Shown here piece after piece: positions 1-8,579 of a stretch of 64,000 nt of DNA. The notes under the pieces are model-generated. The model saw only the letters and a list, made by a program, of their open reading frames with translations. It was not told the DNA's origin and made no database searches. Position numbers and translations under genes: made by a program. Origin of the DNA: Niastella populi (lineage in GTDB: Bacteria; Bacteroidota; Bacteroidia; Chitinophagales; Chitinophagaceae); contig NZ_LWBP01000187.1 of NCBI RefSeq assembly GCF_002078015.1, positions 1 through 64,000 on the forward strand, given 5' to 3'. Numbering within the stretch: the first letter of the stretch is position 1; each line of letters begins with the position of its first letter.

Positions 1-188
1 TCCCGAAGGAGTGACCTATAATCGCGAAAAAGGCCTGTTTCTAACCTGTTGCGAAAAACAGCATCATTACTTACTTTTCCTGTAATTACAGACAAAAGCA
101 GCGATCACTGAGAATCAAGGGAGATTAAACTTATGATTAACGGAATAATTTAACCGTCAAAATGTCAATAAATGGCCGGAGCTATGTT
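1..188. other. Left-edge non-coding stretch
   Basis: No gene is supported here. One plus-strand frame is open from base 2 to a TAA at 83-85 (28 codons, beginning PEGVTYNREKG), so this could be the last codons of a gene that starts outside the window, but nothing in it is recognisable. The remainder is A+T-rich spacer downstream of the minus-strand reductase gene. Confidence 0.3.
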
Positions 189-737
189 TCACGGCTTGGT
201 ATTGGGAGTATAAATCAGTTGCACTACGCCCGATTTGTACACTTTAGTTTCGGCCAGTACCAGGTCTAGCCTGGCAGATATATTAAACAAGGGCTTGCCG
301 GCGCCTAATGCAGTTGGATGAATAGAGACCATATATTTATCCACCAGGCCGTTTTCTATAAACGTGGTGATCAGTTTGGCGCCTCCATAGAGCCAAATAT
401 CTTTTCCGGGTTGGTTCCTGATTTTTTCTGCTACGGCTACTACGTCGGTGGTAATGAAGGTGGCTTTATCATCCACTCTTGATTGGCTGGAGAAAACGAA
501 TTTTTCCTTGGACTGTATGGCTGAGTAGATCTGCTTTTCCATCTGAGGTGCAGATGCGTCAGGCTGATAATTGCCCCATTGATCATAACTTACACGTCCA
601 TAGAAGATAGTTTCAATGGATTCCAGGAAGCTATCGAAATGCATATCCTCCTCTAGTATACACCAGTCCAACTCTCCATTGGCTCCTTCGATAAAACCAT
701 CTAATGTTGTGGCTAAATTCAGAATTATCTTTCTCAT
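189..737 (-). CDS. Dihydrofolate-reductase-like (RibD C-terminal domain) protein
   Basis: 182-aa cytoplasmic protein of the DHFR/RibD-C superfamily (YwjB/YyaP type), a family of NADPH-binding reductases whose substrates are mostly unknown. The start MRKIILNLATTLDGFIEG is the typical first strand with the DG loop, FYGRVSYDQW (about residues 45-54) is the second family motif, and IWLYGGAKL near residue 115 is the glycine-rich nucleotide-binding turn. The length is normal for a single-domain member. Its ATG overlaps the TGA of the upstream AraC gene by 4 nt (ATGA), so the two are very probably one transcript with coupled translation. It is probably not the essential folate DHFR. Confidence 0.85.
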   Translation of the reverse strand: MRKIILNLATTLDGFIEGANGELDWCILEEDMHFDSFLESIETIFYGRVSYDQWGNYQPDASAPQMEKQIYSAIQSKEKFVFSSQSRVDDKATFITTDVVAVAEKIRNQPGKDIWLYGGAKLITTFIENGLVDKYMVSIHPTALGAGKPLFNISARLDLVLAETKVYKSGVVQLIYTPNTKP

Positions 738-1522
738 TGGGCAAAGGTAATATCAGGGCTATGAGTTGGTTTGGAAAAATGCGACAAAATCACACTGGAA
801 GGAGGCACACCGGTGTACCGCTTTATATCATTTGTTAGATGTGCGTGATCGCAGTATCCATGTTCAATGGCAATATCCAATAAGCCTTTTTGCTTTTTAT
901 TATTGGCGACCGCCGAGAAGGCATGTTGAAATCTTGTAATATTAATAAACTCTTTAGGTGTGATGCCGATATGCCTGTGAAAAGTTCTTTCCAGTTGTCG
1001 GGGTGTAGTGTGATTCCTTTTCGCCAGTGCATCCACAGTGATTTGTCCCCTGGCTTCTTTAATACATTTTACAATAGTGAAAAGGTCGTGTTTGGGTGCG
1101 TTGAATCGTTTGAGAAAAAATGCGTTTAACTCTGCAAACGACAGTTCTTGCGTGTTGCTGGTGTCTGGCGCAAGCGCTTTTTCCAGTTCTATAGTTTGCC
1201 CCGTAATTTCCGCCAGCGGCAGATAATTATAAAATTGAGAGAAGGCGCCTGGCTTAAAGCACACGCCGATCAGGTGATGTTCTCCGTTCAGATAGGTATC
1301 TTTATAAGACGTCATGGCCCCCACCAAATAAGAGCTCCCTGGCTGCATGGTTACCAGGCCGTTGTCGGTAATGCATTTTCCGCCTATGTTCAATACCAGG
1401 CCGGGGCAACCATCCGGAAAGATCCGTTCTGCATGTATCTCCTTTCCGGTGCCTTTTATTGACCAATAGCATTCAATAGAGTCCGCCAGTGCAGCATGTG
1501 GTGTCGTCTGTTTATAGATCAT
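734..1522 (-). CDS. AraC-family transcriptional regulator (DUF6597-like sensor domain)
   Basis: 262-aa regulator. Residues 1-100 match the DUF6597-type sensor domain often found on Bacteroidota AraC proteins (ECYWSI, then IFPDGCPGLVLNIGG at about 34-48). Residues about 150-245 form the double helix-turn-helix AraC domain, with LAKRNHTTPRQLERTFHRHI as the first reader helix and IAIEHGYCDHAHLTNDIKRY as the second. It lies immediately upstream of, and overlaps by 4 nt, the DHFR-like reductase gene, so it probably controls its own operon. The effector is unknown. Confidence 0.88.
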   Translation of the reverse strand: MIYKQTTPHAALADSIECYWSIKGTGKEIHAERIFPDGCPGLVLNIGGKCITDNGLVTMQPGSSYLVGAMTSYKDTYLNGEHHLIGVCFKPGAFSQFYNYLPLAEITGQTIELEKALAPDTSNTQELSFAELNAFFLKRFNAPKHDLFTIVKCIKEARGQITVDALAKRNHTTPRQLERTFHRHIGITPKEFINITRFQHAFSAVANNKKQKGLLDIAIEHGYCDHAHLTNDIKRYTGVPPSSVILSHFSKPTHSPDITFAQ

Positions 1523-1660
1523 GAACTTTATTCAGTTTTAGCCGTAGAAGGTCCATCTTTTCAGGTAAAATATAAAGACGTTACAAATATAGTTTCGTTT
1601 TGGAAAATAATACTTTATTATGGCTGTTCAAAGTAATTTTGAAACAGCCTTACTTATAGA

Positions 1661-1877
1661 GCGCTATATTATAGACGCTGACATGCAAAACTACTTCGGG
1701 AATATTAATCATCAATGTTTGCGTGAGTTTGTTGACAGCAGGATAAAAGATGGCGTGATTCAGAAAGATGATCGACAAATGGCTCAAAGCCGGCGTATTG
1801 GATAACGGACAGTTGGTTTATCCGACTGAGGGTACTCCGCAAGGGGGAACGATCTCACCACTGATCAATAATCCAAG
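1661..1877 (+). pseudogene. Fragment of a group II intron reverse transcriptase
   Basis: About 215 bp closely match the reverse-transcriptase gene at 9041-9250 in this window. The fragment encodes IIDADMQNYFGNINHQCLRE (RT motif 3/A with its catalytic Asp) and, after a frameshift, DNGQLVYPTEGTPQGG (motif 4/B). The frameshift is one extra T in gtgattcagaaag compared with gtgatcagaaag in the other copy. The homology begins at gcgctat and stops at ctgatcaataat, just before where motif 5 (YADD) should start. No intron RNA domains are visible around it. It is a dead remnant of the same or a sister element; there is no other gene between 1523 and 1954. Confidence 0.85.
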
Positions 1878-1954
1878 TAATCCTCTATGTTATCCAAAAA
1901 ACCATATCCGATTGTATCGGATGGTTTGTGTATTGTAGGAGTTGACGCGACAGA

Positions 1955-2905
1955 TTAGCTGGACTTCTTTTTGAGAAACTGATTGACCTCCAGCCAGTGA
2001 ATGAAAGCATCAAACCAGCGATTACTTGTTCTGTTGGGATTTCCCAGGCCGAAACCATGGCCACCATTCTGGTAGAGGTGAAATTCGACAGGAATGCCTG
2101 CTTTGAACCATGATTGTATCACACCCATCTGACCACCGAAAAGAAAATCGTCAGTGGCAATAACATTAAACATGGGGGGAGCATTCTTTGGCACTTCTAC
2201 AGGATTCATGCCGCCATAAATAGGTCCGATGAATGCGAGTTTCATAATTTTTGAATGCAGTGTTGAATGCATCGTTAATCCGGCGCCGGCTGAAAAACCG
2301 ATCATACCAATTCTACTGGTATCTACACTCCACTCATTGGAACGCTTGACGATCATGGCGTAGGCAGCTTCAGCATCTGTTAACTGGTTAGACAAATCCA
2401 TTTGTGGCGGCCTTGGTGGTGTTGCATTATTTGATGTATCGGGAGAAGCCGGTGGAGTTGTGCGGGGTCGATTCATCCAGGCTGTAAAGTCATCCAGCGC
2501 TGGTGGAGTCGGAAAAAGCCTATATTTCAATACAAAGGCGGCAATTCCCTTGTCTGCAAGTGCCTGTGCTACTTCCCAGCCTTCATTGCCCATCGATAGC
2601 CACCGGAAGCCGCCACCCGGTGAAACGATCACCGCCGCCCCATTTCCCTTTCCTGCTTTAGGTAGAAAAGGTGTAAGGGTCGCTACGGTAATGTTTCGTG
2701 CCATAGGGTCGCCCCACTGTCTGAACCAGGATTCGGAGGCTGGCTGATTATCGACGCCACCAGTGCCAAGCCGTATGGCATTCGGCTCCGGAGGAGCTGT
2801 TAAAGGATAAATTGTACCATCTTGTGCAATTGCGGTTGCAGATAAAATCAGTAGGACACAAGCTATGATGGATGACTTAATGAATACTGTAGTATAACGG
2901 GTCAT
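1955..2905 (-). CDS. Secreted alpha/beta-hydrolase (esterase/acetylxylan-esterase-like)
   Basis: 316-aa secreted hydrolase. Residues 1-28 are a signal peptide (MTRYTTVFIKSSIIACVLLI, cleavage after AIA). The fold motifs are in order: oxyanion loop PGGGF (96-100), nucleophile elbow GFSAG with Ser205, acid in ATDD (Asp252 or 253) and catalytic His283 in GGHGFG. The closest families are BD-FAE/dienelactone-hydrolase-like esterases that often deacetylate plant polysaccharides; the actual substrate is not visible. A Pro/Thr/Asn-rich insertion at about 146-170 interrupts the cap region. It stands alone, with the intron remnant downstream and a non-coding region upstream. Confidence 0.82.
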   Translation of the reverse strand: MTRYTTVFIKSSIIACVLLILSATAIAQDGTIYPLTAPPEPNAIRLGTGGVDNQPASESWFRQWGDPMARNITVATLTPFLPKAGKGNGAAVIVSPGGGFRWLSMGNEGWEVAQALADKGIAAFVLKYRLFPTPPALDDFTAWMNRPRTTPPASPDTSNNATPPRPPQMDLSNQLTDAEAAYAMIVKRSNEWSVDTSRIGMIGFSAGAGLTMHSTLHSKIMKLAFIGPIYGGMNPVEVPKNAPPMFNVIATDDFLFGGQMGVIQSWFKAGIPVEFHLYQNGGHGFGLGNPNRTSNRWFDAFIHWLEVNQFLKKKSS

Positions 2906-3262
2906 AATAGGTGATTTGTAATTGTGTTGAGGACAACTAATATAAGAAATTTCCCGCTGTTCAACTAAAAAAGGAATTATAGCATGCCTGGGATCTATAC
3001 TATATGTCTGAGATGTGCTTATTCAACCGGATCCTTTCCCATGGTGCCCAACCGAGAGTCTGGACTGCCATGAAAATGAATTCTGGATGACCATGTGATT
3101 TTAATTAATCTTTTACTTTGTTAAGAATTAAATACTGTTCATACTATCGGAGGTATTACAGCCTGCTTATGCGACATGGACAGATGTCCGTACACATTAT
3201 AAAAGCTGACAATCCAGAAAGATAACGGTTTACATTTCAGTATTTTAAAAAATATTTCAATC
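2906..3262. other. Intergenic region, no gene seen
   Basis: 357 bp between divergently transcribed genes, so it should hold both promoters. The sequence ttactttg at 3113-3120 is one base off the Bacteroidota -7 box TAnnTTTG and reads toward the oxidoreductase gene, but lies about 140 bp from its start. No other structure stands out. Confidence 0.4.
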
Positions 3263-4006
3263 ATGAAAGTTTTAGTAATCGGAGGAACCGGCCTCATCGG
3301 TAAAGACGTTTGTAAAAAATTGGAAAGTGCCGGTCACAAGGTGATTGTTGGATCACCAACCAGGGGTGTTGATATCATAACTGGGAAGGGCCTCGAAGAA
3401 GCACTGGAGGGAACAGACATTGTGATAGATTTGTCTAACTCCCAATCCCCGGATGGAGAAACAGCTTTACATTTTTTCAGTACCGCGGGTAAAAACCTGG
3501 TAGCAGCGGAGAAAATTGCCAACGTTAAACACCACCTGATACTGTCTATTGTTGGCGTTCCCCTTGCTCAACATATAGGTTATTTGCAGGCCAAGAAGCT
3601 ACAAGAAGACACGATCGCAGCATCTGGCATTCCTTATACCATCATTCGCTCGACACAATTTCATGAACATATTTCGACGATAATCGCTGTACAGGGTGAA
3701 GGCAAAGAGGTACACGTTTCAACAGTCGACTATCAACCGATCGCCGTTGCAGATGTGGTAAGCTTTGTTGTAAAATTTGCTTTGGAGGAACCGAAAAATG
3801 GAATCGTTGAGATAGCCGGTCCCGATCGTGGCCCGATGAATGAATTTGTGAAAAAGTATCTGGACGAAAAGCATGAAGAAAAAGTAGTAGTCACCAACGA
3901 GGACAATAAATATATGTTCTTCGAGATACCAAGATCGTTGTTGGTGCCTGCCGGAGATTTTTGCCCGGGGGAAATTAGATTTGATGATTGGAAAAAGTAT
4001 TCATAA
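3263..4006 (+). CDS. NAD(P)-binding SDR/NmrA-like oxidoreductase
   Basis: 247-aa protein with an N-terminal Rossmann fold: VIGGTGLIGKDV (about 5-16) carries the GxxGxxG dinucleotide motif of atypical SDR/NmrA proteins. DIVIDLSNSQSPDG follows the fourth strand, GYLQAKKLQED supplies the YxxxK-like segment (Lys in AKK), and YTIIRSTQFHEH is a typical NmrA-family segment. The length suits a single-domain NAD(P)H-binding reductase or redox sensor. It is monocistronic, convergent with the MocR gene, and separated from it by a long inverted repeat. Substrate unknown. Confidence 0.82.
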   Translation: MKVLVIGGTGLIGKDVCKKLESAGHKVIVGSPTRGVDIITGKGLEEALEGTDIVIDLSNSQSPDGETALHFFSTAGKNLVAAEKIANVKHHLILSIVGVPLAQHIGYLQAKKLQEDTIAASGIPYTIIRSTQFHEHISTIIAVQGEGKEVHVSTVDYQPIAVADVVSFVVKFALEEPKNGIVEIAGPDRGPMNEFVKKYLDEKHEEKVVVTNEDNKYMFFEIPRSLLVPAGDFCPGEIRFDDWKKYS

Positions 4007-4013
4007 ACCTGAC

Positions 4014-4081
4014 AGGCTCCGGCAAGTATAGGGCAGCAGTATAATTTTCGCCCTGCTTCCCTATACCTTTGCCGGAGGCCT
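4014..4081. terminator. Long inverted repeat between convergent genes
   Basis: Arms aggctccggcaagtataggg (4014-4033) and the near-complement at 4059-4081 (ccctatacctttgccggaggcct) can form a stem of about 20 bp with a 25-nt loop that itself contains gcagcag/ctgctt. It fills the gap between two converging stop codons, the usual place for a bidirectional terminator, but there is no clear T-tract on either side, so an RNA-stabilising or mobile palindrome is also possible. Confidence 0.65.
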
Positions 4082-4084
4082 GAC

Positions 4085-5584
4085 TCACCTGCATTCCTTA
4101 AGTGCCCCGATAAATTTTTGCATTTCTTCTGTATTCAGGGAAGCGAATCCGAGCCGTATTCCATTGACGTCATCTTTGTATCTGTATAGGCTACCATCAT
4201 TCATGAAAATACCTTTTTCTGCTAACCGCCTGGCAAGATCAGGTATCGAATACTCCGGGGTGAACGTGGCCCAAACAGCCATGCCGCCATTCGGCATGTT
4301 AAAATGAAGAAGATTCCCCACACAAGAATTAAGCATGTCGCAGAACATATCCCGCCGTTCTTTATACAACTTCACCGATTTCCGTAAATGTCTCTGCATC
4401 TCTCCGGTATTAAAAAGATGCGCTATAGATTCTTCAAACAACACATCACCGCGAATCTCTACCATTTGTTTGAACACGGAAGCCTGCCATATGAGATCAT
4501 CCCCTGCAATTAGGTACCCCAACCTGATCGTAGGTGCTAATGTCTTCGAGATAGAACCAATATAAATCACATAACCTTTATGGTCTGCGCTGGCCAAAGG
4601 TAGTATTGGGGAATTTTCATAATGAAAGTCATAATCATAATCGTCTTCAATAACCGGAAGACGATATTGTCGAATAATATCCAAAAGTTTTATCCTTCTT
4701 TCTTTACTTAGGGTTACGGTTGTGGGGTGGTGGTGATGGGGAATAATGTATAGAAGACCAGGTGGCGATTTTTTGCAGATGTTCTCAATTTCATCAACAT
4801 CAATCCCATTTTCATCAACTTTTACCTTGATCAGTTTCGCACCCATCTGTTCAAAAAGCCGATCGGCAAGAACGTAGTTTAAATCACCGACGATAACCGT
4901 GCTCCCAGGACGCAGGATCAAGCTCGCCGCTATAAAGATCGCCAGTTGTGCCCCATGGGTAACCATAACATGTCTGGGTTCAATATTGAGTGCCCTGGTT
5001 TTAGCAAGAAAGAGGGCTAATTCGGTTCTCAAAGACATACTTCCGGCAGCACTATCATTCAAAAGCCTGCTATGGAGGTGAACTCTTTTAGATAAGAATT
5101 TGTATCGGTCATAAATCGATTCCAACGGCGCTATCCTCGCATCAGGATAACCGTCATTAATCATCAATTGATGAGGACTCAATGTTCTTTTGGAAACCTG
5201 CCTCGCAGCCACTTTCTTGTAGAAATTACTATCTTCCTGCTGCTTTGACCCTTTAGCAGCCAAAGGCTCTAAGGGCTTGGGATGTATCACCGGGAGTTCT
5301 TGGGCAATAAAGTTTCCTTTTCGTTCTATAACGTTGAGCCATCCTTCAAGTCGGAGCTCTTCATAAGCCGACACCACCGTTGTACGGTTAATTTTCAGCA
5401 TTGAGGCCATGTCTCGACTGGCAGGCAATTGATATCCTGGTTTTAATTTCCCATTTCTTATTAGAAAGACAATACCTTCCGCTACCTGCTTAAAAATGGG
5501 AACAGCGGAATGCTTATTTATTTCAATCAAATTACTATATGGTAATAACTGTACTCCCATGGTAAATAAGGATATAATCAACAC
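4085..5584 (-). CDS. MocR-type regulator: GntR helix-turn-helix fused to PLP aminotransferase
   Basis: 499 aa. Residues about 20-95 are a GntR winged helix (GYQLPASRDMASMLKINRTT; wing NVIERKGNFIA). Residues about 135-499 are a class I aminotransferase-like domain: VIEDDYDYDF (311-320) holds the pyridine-N-binding Asp, and SISKTLAPTIRLGYLI has Lys347 as the expected PLP-linking residue. MocR proteins such as GabR and PdxR use PLP or an amino-acid-PLP adduct as effector and usually act on a divergent gene. Here the upstream neighbourhood is about 600 bp without a partner gene, so the target is unclear. A second possible start is Met9. Confidence 0.9.
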   Translation of the reverse strand: MLIISLFTMGVQLLPYSNLIEINKHSAVPIFKQVAEGIVFLIRNGKLKPGYQLPASRDMASMLKINRTTVVSAYEELRLEGWLNVIERKGNFIAQELPVIHPKPLEPLAAKGSKQQEDSNFYKKVAARQVSKRTLSPHQLMINDGYPDARIAPLESIYDRYKFLSKRVHLHSRLLNDSAAGSMSLRTELALFLAKTRALNIEPRHVMVTHGAQLAIFIAASLILRPGSTVIVGDLNYVLADRLFEQMGAKLIKVKVDENGIDVDEIENICKKSPPGLLYIIPHHHHPTTVTLSKERRIKLLDIIRQYRLPVIEDDYDYDFHYENSPILPLASADHKGYVIYIGSISKTLAPTIRLGYLIAGDDLIWQASVFKQMVEIRGDVLFEESIAHLFNTGEMQRHLRKSVKLYKERRDMFCDMLNSCVGNLLHFNMPNGGMAVWATFTPEYSIPDLARRLAEKGIFMNDGSLYRYKDDVNGIRLGFASLNTEEMQKFIGALKECR

Positions 5585-6188
5585 TAAGTTTTAAATCATA
5601 ATTTTACGATTTTTTTGCTATCTGGACTTGAATTTGAGCTGGCTTACATAAGTATCTTACGCCTAATTGGGCATTAAATCCATCGTATCATAGAAGCTTA
5701 TTATGATCACGTTCTTCGAGAAGTTTACAATAGAAACAGCAATTTTACGGAATGAGGAATCGAATGAACTAAAGAAAAAGCCATATTAACTAAAACTGCT
5801 GTCAATAATTGGATTGAGGTTACGACAGTTCGCCTCGGAAAGCATTAGGATTTATAATATCCTGACCTTTTTGCATTTTGGCTCCTTCTGTTCGAACTAA
5901 TACAAGTGGCTAAGAAACAATAAATTACTATCAGTAGGTAATTGCAGTATAAATTCTTTGTAACTAAAAACCCTTCAAATCCAACGATCTGAAGGGTTCA
6001 TTTTTTAGTGTCGGGGCGGCTGGACAATTGTCGAATTCCTGGATCGAAGATTTGCTAAAATTTAAGGGATTAAACATATGAGATATTATTATATCTTGCT
6101 GAAGTTTTTCCCAGGCTATCTGATCATTAATAAATTCGTTTATTTATAGCCATTAGTATTTTCCAAACCCTTTAATTCAAACGTTCTC
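5585..6188. other. Intergenic region with one tRNA/terminator remnant
   Basis: 604 bp without a convincing coding region. Apart from the terminator/tRNA-like repeat at 5966-6024 it is A+T-rich sequence carrying, presumably, the promoters of the MocR gene and of the IPT/TIG gene. Confidence 0.5.
5966..6024 (-). repeat. Duplicate of the tRNA-Pro terminator with a tRNA 3'-end remnant
   Basis: Bases 5966-6007 are identical over 42 nt to 12431-12472, the terminator just downstream of tRNA-Pro(CGG). The following 17 nt (6008-6024), read on the minus strand, give a T-arm/acceptor-like tail CCGCCCCGACAC. This is what the 3' end of a bacterial tRNA-Pro with a CGGGGCG acceptor would look like; the rest of the tRNA is absent. 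The hairpin AACCCTTCA/TGAAGGGTT is intact and could still terminate transcription. Confidence 0.75.
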
Positions 6189-6563
6189 ATGCCCCAGATC
6201 GATAAGCGTTTTTGCTTCCTGGCAATCTTGATTTTGTATTCTTTACAATTGTTTTCCCAACCAGAAATTAATTCTTTTTCACCGGTATCAGGAGCTGTGG
6301 GTACAACGGTAACCATTACCGGTTCAAATTTCAGTACCAATCCTGCTGATAATATCGTTTTCTTCGGTGCAGTTAGGGCAGGTGTTACTACCTCAACTGC
6401 CGGTTCCATAACGGTAACCGTGCCGGCCGGCGCTATGTACAAACCATTGAGCGTTACCGTTAACGGACTGACAGCCTATACCGGCCGTCCTTTTATAAAT
6501 TTGCCGGTAAACACAATCTTCAAAAAAATGCTTAAGAAGAAAGGCGCTGCAAATAATAGGTAA
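6189..6563 (+). CDS. Secreted IPT/TIG-domain protein, probably truncated
   Basis: 124 aa. A signal peptide (about 1-23, FCFLAILILYSLQLFSQ) precedes one immunoglobulin-like IPT/TIG domain: INSFSPVSGAVGTTVTITG, NIVFFGAVRAGV and GSITVTVPAGA are the three hallmark stretches. In Bacteroidota such a domain normally opens proteins of many hundreds of residues with further repeats and a sorting domain. Here the chain ends soon after the first domain with a basic tail KKMLKKKGAANNR, so it looks like the surviving 5' end of a larger surface-protein gene. It sits in the tRNA-Pro island. It may still be a small secreted domain. Confidence 0.7.
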   Translation: MPQIDKRFCFLAILILYSLQLFSQPEINSFSPVSGAVGTTVTITGSNFSTNPADNIVFFGAVRAGVTTSTAGSITVTVPAGAMYKPLSVTVNGLTAYTGRPFINLPVNTIFKKMLKKKGAANNR

Positions 6564-6633
6564 CGAGCAAAGAAAATATATTTTTTAAATAAAGCAAACA
6601 ATGGGCAAAAGAGAGAATCTTTAAACTTGCAAC

Positions 6634-7671
6634 ATGAATATAGATCTGGTTTATTACAAATTATACGAATTTTTGCAGAATAATCGGCCGAATTTTCACC
6701 ATGGGATCTTTAAGTTTATATCATCTCCGAGCCTTGATAGTGCAGTAGATATCTTTCAGGACCTGTATGATGTAAATAATAATTCCCTGAAGTCCATTTT
6801 CGAAGAATTCTCAGATGTGACAAATCCGGTCATAGACTATATGTTGTTCATTAACGGGGAAGAAAAGTATAATATTCTTGAATTTTCTTTTTCCACGCCA
6901 ACTGAATATACATTCAAATATTATTGGGATCAGGCTGTACAGGACAATTTTGATCAGTATTTACCAGAAAATCTTAAAGGTAAAATTGTAGCCTGGTATA
7001 TGCCTGGGAGTGACTACAGAAAAAGAATAGCAGAGAAAGCTGCTGCAAATCCACCAAAACCAGTTGCCATCAAAAGATGGCAACCAGTTGGACAATTAAT
7101 GGAAGAATTCGAGATCCGGTATCTGGATCCCAATCATCACGGCTATCCCCAATGTGCCGGCGACAGATATTTGCAGCTATGGAAAACCCACTGGAATACT
7201 TATATGGTGTGTACGCAAGGGTTATTCGAAGAAAATAATGCAACGTCTTTAGGCTTTGAATTATACTTTGAAACAGAAGAAAAGCCAGACCCGATTGATG
7301 AAAGCTGGCAGGCAAACATTGTTTATGAACTTGGTAAACTTCTTCCCAAAGTAACGGATCTAAGCCAGCGATTTGAAACATATAAGTATATTTCAGTTCA
7401 GATTGCTATGGATGGCGCGCCTGAGGATTGGAGCCTGAACGAACATGATAATATAGGTTTGCTGCTGGGAATAGAACATGAAGAGTTTCAGAATAGAAAT
7501 CTTCAGTTTGGGTTTCGACCGGTTAACGTTAAGTTATTACGCCCTGCAGAAGTAAGAGTGATCAAACTAATGAATGCGCATGGGCGGCAAAGGCTGGTAG
7601 ATTTCTTTCGGCAAAGAGGCAAAGCCACTTTAAGTTCGCTCAACCGGCCATCGGCTGTAAAGGAAGAATAA
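6634..7671 (+). CDS. Hypothetical protein, 345 aa
   Basis: I do not recognise this protein. It is acidic and aromatic-rich, has no signal peptide or membrane segment and so is probably cytoplasmic. Visible stretches include DYMLFINGEEKYNILEFSFS (about 70-89) and a basic C-terminus (HGRQRLVDFFRQRGKATLSS). It has no cysteine motif or nucleotide-binding loop. It lies 70 bp after the truncated IPT/TIG gene on the same strand, within the accessory island between two tRNA-3'-end remnants, and its base composition looks A+T-richer than that of genes after 19 kb, consistent with acquisition. Confidence 0.7.
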   Translation: MNIDLVYYKLYEFLQNNRPNFHHGIFKFISSPSLDSAVDIFQDLYDVNNNSLKSIFEEFSDVTNPVIDYMLFINGEEKYNILEFSFSTPTEYTFKYYWDQAVQDNFDQYLPENLKGKIVAWYMPGSDYRKRIAEKAAANPPKPVAIKRWQPVGQLMEEFEIRYLDPNHHGYPQCAGDRYLQLWKTHWNTYMVCTQGLFEENNATSLGFELYFETEEKPDPIDESWQANIVYELGKLLPKVTDLSQRFETYKYISVQIAMDGAPEDWSLNEHDNIGLLLGIEHEEFQNRNLQFGFRPVNVKLLRPAEVRVIKLMNAHGRQRLVDFFRQRGKATLSSLNRPSAVKEE

Positions 7672-7977
7672 GTATTAATGAATTTAAAGTAAAAACATTT
7701 TTACAACTCTAACCTATAATTATATTTTTCTTGTCCCTCATCTCCATTTGCGAAATGTGTAATTCCACCTGTTAGTGTTTTCCAACAAAACCTGCAATTC
7801 CTATTTAGTCAATATGATAATGAACTAAGGCGTTAAAGGGCAATGGCTAATATCAAAGAGCATTTGGAACAAGGCATTTAACAAGACTACTTCGAACCAA
7901 AAAGGCCCTTCGAATCCAATGACTTGAAGGGCCTTGTAAATTTTAGTCGGGACAACTGGACAAATTTCTATCGCGCT
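7672..7977. other. Intergenic region before the group II intron
   Basis: 306 bp with no gene. The only structure is the second terminator/tRNA-like remnant at 7902-7954, about 25 bp before the inferred 5' end of the group II intron. Confidence 0.5.
7902..7954 (-). repeat. Third terminator/tRNA-3'-end-like remnant
   Basis: aaggcccttcgaatccaa, a short loop and ttgaagggcctt (7902-7935) form the same hairpin as the tRNA-Pro terminator but with compensatory changes (GGCCC/GGGCC instead of AACCC/GGGTT). It is followed by tagtcgggacaactgga, whose minus-strand reading TCCAGTTGTCCCGACTA again resembles a tRNA T-arm and acceptor 3' end. Similarity to the tRNA-Pro copy is partial, so a separate tRNA relic is as likely as a recent duplication. 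Confidence 0.55.
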
Positions 7978-8579
7978 GTGCAAAGCCCGTGAAGTGGGGA
8001 TTTAGAAAGATAAAACACTTCAACACAACCCGACAGGTAGCCAATCCTGTCCGGTAAGGTTTAGTCAACCACCGGAAGCGAGTCTTGCGTAGTAGGTAGA
8101 GATGTCTGCACGAAGCGTAGACAGCGACTGCTGAGGGTATGCTATTGAGCCTCGAAACTGTCCTAAATGCCGAAGTCCTGGTTGTTAGATAGATTAGGAC
8201 AACATCAAACCAGCGTTACGACGAGTTGGGAAGATTCGGCCGGGGTCTGAGAACATATCACAGGCAGACAGGGGTAGTACGGGAACACAGGAGAGCCTAC
8301 CGCCTCCAAACGAAAGTCGGTTAACAAGGACTGACCGAAACTTAACAGTCCGGGCTTACAGGGTATGTGTCGCCACCCTGACAAGCGATAAGAAAAGGCG
8401 ATACCGGGAGGTATCCTGACCAAGAGAAATCGCAGGAAAGGAGAAGGGCGGAGGCAGTCTTAGCATCCCCATAGTACTGATAGAACGGTGGGAAATCAGC
8501 TCCATGAAAGCCACTTAGTAAGGAAGGGAGATGCCTGTTTACGGAGCTGCATTTTAGAAACATCAAATGTACCAGAGAC

